A stretch of DNA of 64,000 bases from Cristatella mucedo (taxonomy: Eukaryota; Bryozoa; Phylactolaemata; Cristatellidae), in the NCBI GenBank assembly GCA_009760855.2, contig WPIO01000064.1:404001-468000 (forward strand). The letters are read 5' to 3'. Both the position numbers and the translations under genes were made by a program. The notes below the pieces were generated by a model. It was not told where the DNA came from, made no database searches, and was given only the letters and a program-made list of their open reading frames with translations. Below are positions 1-58,305 of the stretch, in pieces (the first letter of the stretch is position 1; the number at the start of each line of letters is the position of its first letter).

Positions 1-320
1 TGCTAATGCAACTGAAGCACCAGTATACTTCAGTATCGCATTCTCAGAGAGCATGCTGTTCAAAGGCTGCGACCGATTCGAATTGATCATCGCTCAGCGA
101 CACTGCCAAATATAAAGGTGGAGCACAGCACGATGCACGTGTACATAGCTGTCATCCCCGACGTGCTATGTTCGGCCATCAAGCTTTGCTAAAGCCGATA
201 GCTGTGAACCATCTCACCACAAGACACGGAACATGAGCTAACTGTAATAATGATTATAAGAATAATGCCTGCAATAGTAATATAAAAGGGTCAAGACCAG
301 GACTAGGAGTGCAATCCATG

Positions 321-45471
<45,151 letters not shown>

Positions 45472-45512
45472 ACTTGCTCAGACTTGCAGAAACAATTTCA
45501 TATATTCAGAAC
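45472..45512 (-). other. SLK: Probable 5' UTR part of SLK exon with upstream splice acceptor and short uORF
   Basis: Just upstream of the start codon the minus strand reads ttcttttcag, a good acceptor, so the leader exon probably starts at 45512 and a non-coding first exon lies further upstream. The leader contains an ATG that opens a frame of seven codons ending in TGA before the main ATG, a possible upstream ORF. Inferred from sequence only. Confidence 0.5.
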
Positions 45513-45904
45513 CTGAAAAGAAATCAAGCAAACATCCATTGCCTGTAAAGCAGCTGACACTGGAAGCAAAAAAATCCACCTGTTGTACTACAAAAATATT
45601 CTCCCTATATAGCTGTCAGCGAAAGGCTAGCCATACACTGGTAAACTGAAAAAGCTCCCAGGGAGCTTTTGCCACTTTTCCTAGACTGAAAAAAGGCACT
45701 TCAACGATATGACTTCCGCTGATTGAATTGCCATTAACAAATGCACTGCAACTATCGAACAGAACTCGAGCATGTAACATGAGCTCGCCATTGTAGCACA
45801 GCAACGTGGGTGAACCCGGAACCGAGCAAACGAAAAACGCTAGGCATTGCATTCATCAGGCAGCAAAATTCTAAATTAAGAACTCCAGCATCTTCCCATA
45901 TGCC

Positions 45905-46020
45905 GCTGCAACACCGTAGGCAACGAATTTCCCGCTTTCCTTTGCAGAAAATTTAAAGCACCTAGAAAGAGATTTGAGTTCTCTGAGGGCACTTTATCGA
46001 GGGTATTATTAATATTATTA
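45905..46020 (+). mobile_element. LINE A tail fragment
   Basis: ctttgcagaaaatttaaagcac and the rest of the tail, ending in (ATT)-like repeats, just upstream of SLK exon 1. Confidence 0.75.
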
Positions 46021-46099
46021 CACAGCAACGCAACTGTCAGCTTCGATCAACTGCCTGACGAAATCCGGGCATTGTGCCGACTCACCAAAACTAAACCGG

Positions 46100-47500
46100 C
46101 TTGAGCAGTAACCAAGACCCGTATTATTTTCCTACGCTTCACTATCACATCGAGTTGACAAACCTGCACACTCCCGTGTGCCACGCACGTCCAAGGCGCC
46201 GCCGCCGCAGGCGCTGCCGCGACGTGCACTGGCTCCGGCAGAGCAGCTTATTATACAGCTCTGCTTTCGTAGCCACCGGATCCGTTCAGACCGACCTCGA
46301 CTTGGGAGATATTGCTGTGGCAAATATTGGCAAACAACACCAGGATATCGCCACGCTCGGAGCACTGCAGCGCGTAGCGCCGCTTGGCATCACGACCAGG
46401 TGCTCAGTAACGCGACAAGCGGACATAACGCCAGCGACCACAAACAGCCCAACGTCCTTTGAACGCATAAACTGGATGCAGTTAACGTCCCAAGTGTAAA
46501 GCGCCGACGACTAGCGTCAAACAGGCTTGCAACGAATGACCTAAAAACCAGCTGGTCACAGACTCGCAGCATGCCCAACCACCACCCGTCCAACAGCCCG
46601 CAATATGTTCTTTTACCTGTTCAAGGAACTATGTCTGCGGCCGACACAGCAGGTTCGGAACTGTTTTTATTTCATGTAAATTCACAAAGGCATCAAGCCG
46701 GCATTGCCTTGCGTTCAAGACGCCCGAGGGAGCGGCGAAGGCGGATAAATCGCGGGAGTGGAGAGCTCACTAACTTCGGCCTTACGAGCTCAGACAGTGC
46801 TGCGGTAGCCATGCCGCAACCCGGTGGCACACAGGACGACCAAACAACACCACGAGGCGATCTTACCTGACGGTCACGAACGTATAACGTGGCATTATTT
46901 CGCCAACCGCAGCTAGCACAAGCTCACCATGCCAGTGGCCGCGAAACCGGAAGAGACAGACTAAGGGCACCCAACACCGGAACGCCCGAAACCCACAACA
47001 CCATCGGCAATGACTCTTCTAAGCGCACAGTAGTTAGTCTCTTATCAAAAATTTACATGACGAGCTGTTTCTCAATAGCAACCTCTAGCTGCAGTACCTT
47101 GTGCGACACAACATAGACACGCCCTGCTTACAACCTCCGCCCATAATCGGCAGCCCAAAGATATGCGGGTACCACGTGACTTCCAGGATACAGCCGCTCG
47201 CCTGCTCGAGCTTCCTCTGCTGCTAGTGCACTCAACCTGCCTGCCAGTCGGCCTGAGCGGAGGCCATTAATCTCTCTTCTGCTTCCTCCAATTGGAACTG
47301 CCGGCGCGTACGTGCAAGCGAGACCTGCGAGTCGTACCAGCAGGCTGAGCAAGCTGCTGACCGAATGAGATCCTCGCGTGCAGACGCGCATATTTGCTGA
47401 GAGCTGACGGCGCGAAGTCGCGCATGAGAATACTGGATCGAGTGTGCGATCTGCGTTGCGAGTTGGGACGCGCTCACGAACCGCAAGAGAAGACTAATCA
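46100..47500 (-). promoter_or_regulatory. CpG-rich region, candidate SLK promoter and first exon
   Basis: The sequence changes from AT-rich intron to GC- and CpG-rich DNA here (for example gcgccgccgccgcaggcgc near 46197). On the minus strand there is a TATA-like tataataag near 46255, and possible donors CAG|GTTTGT ending at 46164 and GGCAG|GTTGAG near 47240. Any of these could define a first exon spliced to the acceptor at 45513. No recognisable protein is encoded; the short open frames on both strands look like GC-driven shadows. Confidence 0.35.
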
Positions 47501-48117
47501 ATCTATGTGAGAAATTTGCCTAGTATGGGTCATTTGGTTCATCGCAGCGAATGTTAGAAAAACTCGAAGCTACAAGAAATGAGCAATCTCTTAGATGCGG
47601 GAATCGAGATGAAATGTTGAATAGTCGAAAGAAAGCAGGACGTAGGACCCGGTGGCGACAGATGATTGCCACCATTGGTAGCATGCTATTGGAAGGACTC
47701 AATAGAAGAGACACGATAGACTGATTCGATGGGACTGCAAAGGGCTCGAGATTTGAAAGAGGAGCGATAGACACTCCACTACCAATGTTACTATTGGCAC
47801 TGCGATATGATAAAAAAGACACGCCTTTCGAGGTGGCGTCGGTCGTGGTCGGGCACTTGGTCGACTTTAGCCAGATCTCAGGTCGGGAGCGTCGTAAGCA
47901 GTCGCGTATTATCAAGGGTTGATTGCATATTGAACGGGCGAATTCCGTGGAAACACTTTAAGATTGGCCGCCGGAGTCAAGGTGGGCCCGATTACCACTA
48001 AGTTTGCGTAATTTTTGCAGCACTGGTAGGGAAAGTGCGCCTGGCTACTTGAAACCATGCAGGAAATGAAAGGAAATGCGGCCTGTATCCCCTTTCTTGC
48101 TTCATGTGGGCTTCCTT

Positions 48118-48275
48118 GCCGCGCTGGTTTGGCCCAGTGGTTTGGCTACTCTCCCGACCCAGTTCAAGATGAATGTACTTAATGACCGAGGTAGAGGGCT
48201 CGACCCCTACGGCACATGTCAAGTGCCTGAATAGAGATTAAATTCTCTTAGGGCGCTCAACAAATAAGCTATACA
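48118..48275 (+). mobile_element. SINE-B
   Basis: Head ctggtttggcccagtggttt, box-B-like agggctcgacccctacgg, then tcaagtgcctgaatagagat and the ggcgct tail. Confidence 0.85.
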
Positions 48276-51848
<3,573 letters not shown>

Positions 51849-52554
51849 CCTGTATCATGCACTGCATGTGTTCTTAGGCATTTATTTATAAGGGTTGGTG
51901 TTAAGGCAGTGGTCGGAGTTTTGGTTCACTTATTTTGGTGAGATCCATCCTTCCGGTGGTCCCCTTCATCAAAATAGCAAGGGCAAAAGCATAAATTGAT
52001 TGACATCGACGTTCACACTTTCGATGGCCAACTATCCCTCAATATTTTAGCCAAATGAACAACGCTAGTGGTTCAGATCAAGCATCAGGCTTATGTTTAC
52101 ATATTTCTGGGAACCTGAAGACTAGCAATGTGCTTGCTTGTCCACGTGTTCTCAGAACTTCGAGAAGTCGCCGTCCAGCCTTTTTTCCACGAATAACCTT
52201 CCTGTTCTGGGTGGCAACATCGTGAAGAAGTGGGAGCAGGGAGTGCAATGTACCAAGATAGGGCAAACACTTGATTACTTCAGAGACCATCCGAAAAATA
52301 TTTATCAAGATTGCTGCAAAGGCACGGCCGCTGGCAATTGCACAAATGCACATTAGATGGGCAAATGGCCAATGTGAACTGAGATTGGCCTGTGCTCTGC
52401 ACGGATGATTGACTAATCTGAGACCAGGCCAGAGAACAGGCGAGGCAAGCGATCGCAGCCAACTGACTATTTAGCTACAGCAGCCCTTACGAACCCTCTG
52501 AATTAGCGAATACCCGAGTGTCTGATGATTTTAAAATGTACCAACCGCGGTTAA

Positions 52555-53175
52555 AAAATATCAGCTAATTTAACAGTCTCTTGTTGTATAGCGGCGGAAT
52601 GTATCTCCGTCTGTAACTGCACAAAGTCATAAAGACCATGTGGGCGTTAGGCAGGAGAGTTTTGTATAGCGCACTCACAGCCTAAGCGGCTTTCGGTACG
52701 CATTCGGTAGCCAACAGACTTCGTCTCACGCAACAAAGAGAAAGTGGGAAGCATAGCGGAGTCAGGAGAGCAGTTGAGGTAGTGAGTAGCATAGAAGTAG
52801 CAGCTCAGGACCGCTGAAAAAGATGTGCCATTGTCGGTAGTGGGAGAGTAGTTGTCGTTGCGTAAGAATTGTGGAAACGAGTTCCACAGACTAGGACCTG
52901 CAGAGCTAAAGCTTCTGTCACCAACTGTCTTTAAGCGGAGGAATGGAACGGCTAATATATTGTCCACACAGGACCTGAGGGCGCGAACAGGCTGAAACTG
53001 ATGCAGCAGTTCAGCTAGGTACGAAGGAACCAAGCCGTGGTGGGCCTTAACTTTTAAAGCTATTACCACCGCTTGCAGCAACAGTAAAGGACTGCCCACC
53101 TCGTGATTCGAACCCGCGACATCGGAATCGAGGTCGCGAAGACCAACCGCCTTACCTAGTGTGCCAACACGGCTC
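52555..53175 (-). mobile_element. SINE-A split by LINE B
   Basis: Tail part at 52555-52597 (cagctaatttaacagtctct) and head part at 53046-53175 (ctattaccaccgcttgcag to accgccttacctagtgtgcc), with LINE B between them. Confidence 0.8.
52598..53045 (-). mobile_element. LINE B 3' fragment nested in SINE-A
   Basis: The antisense frame reads LAELLHQFQPVRALRSCVDN, AVPFLRLKTVGDRSFSSAGP and NSFPQFLRNDNYSPTTD and ends in a stop at 52647, followed by the LINE B end. SINE-A sequence flanks it on both sides (52555-52597 and 53046-53175). Confidence 0.83.
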
Positions 53176-53892
53176 ACCATGTTGCAGCAGTGCGTCTCTC
53201 CTCTCCTCTGCTCCACTTGCCTTTCTCTAATCTTGCCTCTTCCCATCTCTCCACTGCTCCTCTTGCCTTTCCTCTCATCTCTCTTCTCCTCCGCTCCCGG
53301 TGACTTTCCTCTCCCCACCTCTCCTATGCTTCTTCCTTCAATTCAGTGCAGTGCTTTTACCGTTATCTTCAGCCAATTATAAACGTATGGTGTATCCACC
53401 TGTATCCACTAGCGCCAATTATTTATTTCTCTTACTAAAAATAACAACGCCGCATTCGCCTTACCCGAAACTCGAGCAGAATCCAGCCGTGGAGTCAGCA
53501 CAGCCTGAATCCAGGGGTGTGGCATTAGCCGTGGCTACACGTGGCGTACGTAACTAGCACACAAGGACACCAAAAAGTAGACGCGTCCCAGCAATTTTAT
53601 ACGCAAGTCTGACATCGACGCAATGCGCCTGCCCCCTCTAACGCGAGCGTGATGTCGCCGTAAGCCCCGTCCGCGGACCGGAGATAGATGTGCATTCCTT
53701 CCAGGTTCGACAAGCAGGTCCAGCTTGCAACTCAATCCGTCTTCTTTTTCTGACGAAACACAAGAGCTCGATGAATTGCGAAGTGATCACAGTTTTTTTT
53801 TACCAGCCAGGTGTCAAAATTAGCGTATCATAGACACTTCTACAAGGGGAGCGGTAGCTCTAGCTAAGTTACTGGACGGCGGAAGCTGTGTG

Positions 53893-53900
53893 TGACGTCA
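53893..53900 (+). promoter_or_regulatory. CRE octamer TGACGTCA in the NKAPD1 promoter
   Basis: A perfect palindromic cAMP-response element (CREB/ATF site) lies 33 bp before the NKAPD1 ATG, immediately followed by ATTTCC, an ETS-type core on the opposite strand. Paired CRE and ETS sites are common in housekeeping promoters. The call rests on the exact match and position only. Confidence 0.55.
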
Positions 53901-53933
53901 TTTCCTTATGCGGCGCTGTATTTTTTCTCCAAA

Positions 53934-53999
53934 ATGGTTTCGCGGGAATCTAAAGCTCTGCTGTCTAACGTTATCCGGCATACTGATGCCCACAACAAA
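53934..53999 (+). CDS. NKAPD1: NKAPD1 coding exon 1
   Basis: Encodes 22 residues, MVSRESKALLSNVIRHTDAH then NK, ending exactly at an AAA codon before donor gtatgtg at 54000. RNVIRHTDAHNK-type sequence is the conserved start of the family. The start is the first ATG, 33 bp downstream of a CRE motif. If the donor is ignored the frame runs into a stop after about 25 more codons, which supports splicing. Confidence 0.87.
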
Positions 54000-54357
54000 G
54001 TATGTGAATCGTTAGCGAGTAGCCGGAATTCCGACAGCGTCTTTGACAGTTGTAGCTGCTGAGTTGTTGTCATCTCTTTTGCGTAGTCCGTGGCAGTCGA
54101 CTCGTCGAGCAATCCGGAGGGTAACGTTGCGCAGCTAACAAGTCGCTTGTCTCAGAGGCAGGAAAGCGGCACTTGAATAAAAACCCGTTAATAGCTGAAT
54201 AGAATTGTTTATCATATTTTGTTGTTGTTCTACCTCTTGACAAGTAGGTTCGCGAACGGTGCATAATAAGAATGCTCCCAAGCCTGCTGAGTCGCGCTGT
54301 CCGTGCCCGACGCGCCTCTTGCGTTAGTGCACGCTTGAAGTCCTGAGACAGAAAGGG

Positions 54358-54418
<61 letters not shown>

Positions 54419-57400
54419 GTCATGCTCGAGTCCCGTTCACGTTTGTTTCGCGGATGCAGCTCTGACCTTCTTGGCTAGCCTCGAATGAGTTAGGTGAGTG
54501 AGGTTCATGCATTTACTCACGCAGCATAGTATGAAATAGGCGTAGGTCATGCTTTGCACTTTTGCTCCGGTGGCTGCGGTGCTGATTTCCTGCGTGCTCT
54601 TTCAAACCCGCACTCGATTTCGTCCCTTAAGTTACAGAGGCTTTTCTAAGCTATGCAGACGATACCATTTCTCAAAGTTGGTAAATGCGTCATTATACTC
54701 TGTTCGTTGGTCATGCTTTTCTGGACATCAGCAAATAATCGATGAGCTCGGCCGTTTGTGCACCGTGTTCACTTGTGGCTGGTGAATGTAACATACAGCA
54801 AATGTTAAGGGCCTAGGAAGAGATTTAGTCCTCTGAGGGCGCTATGCAAATACCATTATTATTATTATTATTGTTATTGTAAAAACATTTTTGACGGTCG
54901 CCTATGCCCGACTGGTTGCTACGGTTGTGTTCAAGAGCCTTGCAAGCAGTCTGAGAAGCTGACTGTCAGCCGTTCGACCGAGCTTGATTTACAATCAGCT
55001 TGAAAGTAGGCATCCTTGCATGCACCACTTTTAACTAGTAGTGTATTTACGTATACCTGGATAAGGATACTGTTAGGGTTGCCAGATATATCGTAGTCTA
55101 TCGTCATGCTCAAGATGAACAAAATGATTTATGGTTTATGCTTATCGGCTACTGATGTATGGGAGGCTATATAACGGTACACTGCCGAGGATTCGCACTC
55201 GATAAGTGTGGCATTCGGTGTAGTGTGTGCCTTAATGTTCCCACAGGGAGCTTGAACTAACCCATGCTCATCTCTGCTCATGTGCTTCAGCCCACTTGGG
55301 CACTGCTCTAGAAGGGAGTAGGTAATGCATTGCCTGCTAGTTAATCAATGCTGCACCAGGCCAAGCATAGTACCACCCGCTTTTCGGAATCCAACAGTCT
55401 ACAAATACCTCGTACAAACCTCAAAACTCTTTGGAGACTGTGCATTTAGTTCGTATGCTCCCAAAGCCTGGAACTCCCTCCCGACTTGCGTCAGAACATC
55501 CCCTGGCTTGACCACATTTAAGAAGAACTTAAAACGCCCATTTAGGACAGCATTTTGTGGGTCCCCGTGATTCGTCCTTGATGTGCTTATGCGTGCTGAC
55601 ACTGTGCATGCTGCCACTAACCACATTTGCATGTTGACCCTGTGCATGTCACCCCTAACCATGTTATTCATGTTGTTTGTTCATCAAGCATGATATTACT
55701 CACCATTCAATTGCATTTCCCTTTGCAGCAAATGTAAAGAGCCCAGAAAGAGATTGAGTTCTCTGAGGGCGCTTTATCAAGTGCATTATTATTATTATTA
55801 TTATAAAGGCTGAAAGTAATTGGGCAAATGCTTGTGCGCCTTAACTGGAAAAGTCTGGCTGCACCGGTATCTGTAGAGCAGACACAATGTGAAAACGACC
55901 TAGCATGGTCGGAGTCATGAATGGGTATGTCCACATCGAGTTTTGAGTGTGATTTTCATTTTCATGTGCTGCAGTGCTGTTACCATTCTGACCGGACCGT
56001 GTGTATGAATCGATGGCTTACGTCAGTGCTATTATGATCTTAGCATTATTCCAAGCATGCGTGCATGCATCATTTGTTTTGTTCCTCTGCAATATTCGAG
56101 CCACTCGTCGAAGGAGACACGATCGTTTTCACCGGATATCATTAGCTTGCATCAATCGATGCATTTGTCTTAAGCCCTGCAGCATACGAGCCAATGTTTA
56201 GATAGTTTGTGCAGAGCGCTCGACTAGTTTAATCGTTGTTGAAAGTAGCCACACTTGATGGTCATGATTCGCTGTTGCGAGGCATCTCGAGACATTCGAA
56301 CTGCACCGAAATTCGCATCGATGGCTCGCTGCCGACACTGTGCACTTGCGTGGCATGCTGTCTTCGGAGGTGGTGGCAATGGTGGGGAGACTTGCCACAT
56401 TGTGCCTTCAGATTGCGGAAGAAGCCGCCATGTGGCGCCAGCGTGAGGCCTCTCGGGCAGCCGAGTCGAGGCCTTATGACCAGCCTCGCAGGCGGCGCCG
56501 ATCGTCCAGCTGCGATGGAGGAGGACCCGACGACGGCTCACCAGAACAAGGCGGTGGCAGCAAGAGTGAGGCGAATCGCTGGATGTCGGAGCTACAGAAG
56601 TTCGAGGAGACTCTGGCAGACAGGTGCAGACAGAGGACCAGCAGCTGCTGCTGTAGCTGCTGCTGTCGGCATATCTGCTGAGGCGGAGACAGCGCTGGCA
56701 ACAGGGCTGGCTCGTGGCTGTGAGAGAGAGAGTCAAGCTCGATTTGAACATGTGTTTCAGATGGGGTCACGGTGGCTACAAAGAGCTCTATCCGGAGGAG
56801 TTCGAAACTGCCACCTCTCGCGAAGCCGAGCATCTGGACTCCAAAGCACGGTTGCATGACACCAGAGCGTATGTCTGCCACCTATCGGCAGCACGTCTTT
56901 TGGGGGGTACGGGATGGTTGGTGGTGGTGACACGCACGTGTCCTCGGCTCAGCCTGCCGGCCAGGCATCCTGCCCTTGAGTATCTATGCTCCTACACTCA
57001 CCTTGCTGGGACTTCACTTGGCATTCTGCGACTGTTGAATGCTGCTTGGAATGGATCGGCAGCAGGCCGGAATGTGTGAAGAGCCTGCTCGGGGCAGCAG
57101 AGTTAATGTATTTCGTGCATTTTGCGAATTATATCTGCCGGCAGGTGTTTTTCTCGCTCATCGTGAAGCTCAAGATGCCGGCTTCCGATAGCAGCTACTT
57201 TGCATGGCTTTGCATGGTTATAGTTCAGTTCCCGTGTAGTTTGAGCTACATCTTTTGCATAAAGTTTTGATTGGCTCAGTCTGATTCGACCGACCCAGGG
57301 TAGAAAAGCTGACTGCACACAATGTAGTAGCCTCGTATAGAAACGTCGTGCACGGCTCTTAGCAGCTCTTCTGCCACGACTCTGTGCCACTTAGTGCACT

Positions 57401-58305
57401 TGTCGAGATGGCAATACTGATGTCGGAGTCATGAATGGGTATGTCCACATCAAGTTTTGAGTGTGATTTTCTTTTTCATGTGCTGCAGTGCTGTTACCAT
57501 TCTGACTGGACCGTGTGTATGAATCGATGGCTTACGTCAGTGCTATTATGATCTTAGCATTATTCCAAGCATGCGTGCATGCATCATTTGTTTTGTTCCT
57601 CTGCAATATTCGAGCCACTCGTCGAAGGAGACACGATCGTTTTCACCGGATATCATTAGCTTGCATCAATCGATGCATTTGTCTTAAGCCCTGCAGCATA
57701 CGAGCCAATGTTTAGATAGTTTGTGCAGAGCGCTCGACTAGTTTAATCGTTGTTGAAAGTAGCCACACTTGATGGTCATGATTCGCTGTTGCGAGGCATC
57801 TCGAGACATTCGAACTGCACCGAAATTCATGACGATGACTGACAATCCTGTTTCGTTATTCCTCGATGTACTGCTGTGGAGCTTCCCCGGCTCGTTACGC
57901 AGTCAGTCAATGCAAGCTGTCTGCCGTTGCAGGACTTCCGAGGGTGCGGTTGCGAGTGCAGTTTCCCACAAGAAGATGGGCAAGAAAAAGAAGCACAAGA
58001 AAGAGCGCAGGGATCGCAAGCGCACCGCTGCCGGTGATTCGTGCTATTGTGATGGCGGCTGTGACGGCCACCCCTTGTCAGACGGCTGCAGCGGCCAGCA
58101 TAGCAGCTCGGCCGTAAGCAGCTCTGCTGGACCGTCATGCAAAGCGCCTGCAGCTAAGAGGCGCCGGGAAGAGCTGGTCGGTGGCATGTCGCCGACGTCA
58201 TCACGAGGCCATAGCAACGGTAGCGCCAAGGCTAAGAGTGCGAAGAAGGAGAAGAAATCCAAGGTGCACAAGCGAAATAAAAAAAGCAAGTGCAAGACTC
58301 GCTGA
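53934..58305 (+). CDS. NKAPD1: NKAP domain-containing protein 1 homologue (whole gene, 4 coding exons)
   Basis: The four exons join in one frame of 759 nt (252 residues). The N-terminus is SRESKALLSNVIRHTDAHNK, followed by IAEEAAMW, then an Arg/Ser-rich linker. The most diagnostic block is DRWGHGGYKELYPEEFET, nearly the same as in vertebrate C11orf57/NKAPD1. The C-terminal half is rich in Lys, Ser and Arg with KKMGKKKKHKKER and AKSAKKEKKSK runs, typical of basic nuclear proteins. The molecular function is poorly known; a nuclear, RNA-related role is inferred from composition and the NKAP name. At 252 residues it is somewhat shorter than the vertebrate protein. Introns are 2,412, 137 and 1,064 bp with consistent phases (0, 2, 2). 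The exons are listed separately. Confidence 0.88.
54360..54414. repeat. Microsatellite (GA)n, NKAPD1 intron 1
   Basis: About 27 GA units. Confidence 0.97.
54785..54880 (+). mobile_element. LINE A tail fragment
   Basis: cagcaaatgttaagggcc, then the family tail and (ATT)n. In NKAPD1 intron 1. Confidence 0.75.
55345..55805 (+). mobile_element. LINE A 3' fragment in NKAPD1 intron 1
   Basis: Contains IVPPAFRNPTVYKYLVQTSK in a shifted frame, NSLPTCVRTSPGLTTFKKNL, the 3' UTR, the tail and (ATT)n. Confidence 0.87.
55908..56314 (+). repeat. Direct duplication, copy 1 (407 bp, NKAPD1 intron 1)
   Basis: Nearly identical to 57422-57828 at an offset of exactly 1,514 bp; I count three mismatches in 407 bp (about 99%). 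Starts gtcggagtcatgaatgg and ends ctgcaccgaaattc. Both copies carry the same 66-codon open frame (56001 in this copy), which I do not recognise and which is probably not coding. Confidence 0.95.
56412..56623 (+). CDS. NKAPD1: NKAPD1 coding exon 2
   Basis: Encodes IAEEAAMWRQREASRAAESR, an Arg/Ser/Gly-rich stretch, and NRWMSELQKFEETLAD before a split Arg. The acceptor is gccttcag and the donor is gtgcag. The IAEEAAMW start continues the HTDAHNK of exon 1 as in the vertebrate protein. It leaves two bases (phase 2). Confidence 0.87.
56761..56868 (+). CDS. NKAPD1: NKAPD1 coding exon 3: WGHGGYKELYPEEFET
   Basis: A 108-nt exon after acceptor gtgtttcag. With the split Arg it reads RWGHGGYKELYPEEFETATS, the best-conserved motif of the family, then REAEHLDSKARLHDTR. 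The donor gtatgt at 56869 leaves two bases. An ATG-started frame through this exon from 56714 is intronic read-in. Confidence 0.9.
57422..57828 (+). repeat. Direct duplication, copy 2 (407 bp, NKAPD1 intron 3)
   Basis: Second copy of the segment at 55908. Copy 1 lies 97 bp before exon 2 and copy 2 ends 104 bp before exon 4, so the pair brackets exons 2 and 3. No target-site duplication or terminal repeat is visible at the edges. Confidence 0.95.
57933..58305 (+). CDS. NKAPD1: NKAPD1 last coding exon 4: basic Lys/Ser-rich tail
   Basis: Encodes 125 codons after acceptor cgttgcag, starting TSEGAVASAVSHKKMGKKKK and ending RNKKSKCKTR with TGA at 58303. It contains several nuclear-localisation-like basic clusters and a Ser-rich middle. 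Phase 2 matches exon 3. A longer frame upstream of 57933 belongs to the duplicated intronic segment and is not counted. Confidence 0.85.

Noticed and set aside
47128-47501. Overlapping open frames in the CpG-rich block
   Set aside because: Low stop-codon frequency is expected from GC content; no conserved protein and no matching exons nearby.
56001-56201. 66-codon frame repeated identically at 57515-57715
   Set aside because: Identity reflects the DNA-level duplication; it is in introns of NKAPD1 and has no recognised motif.
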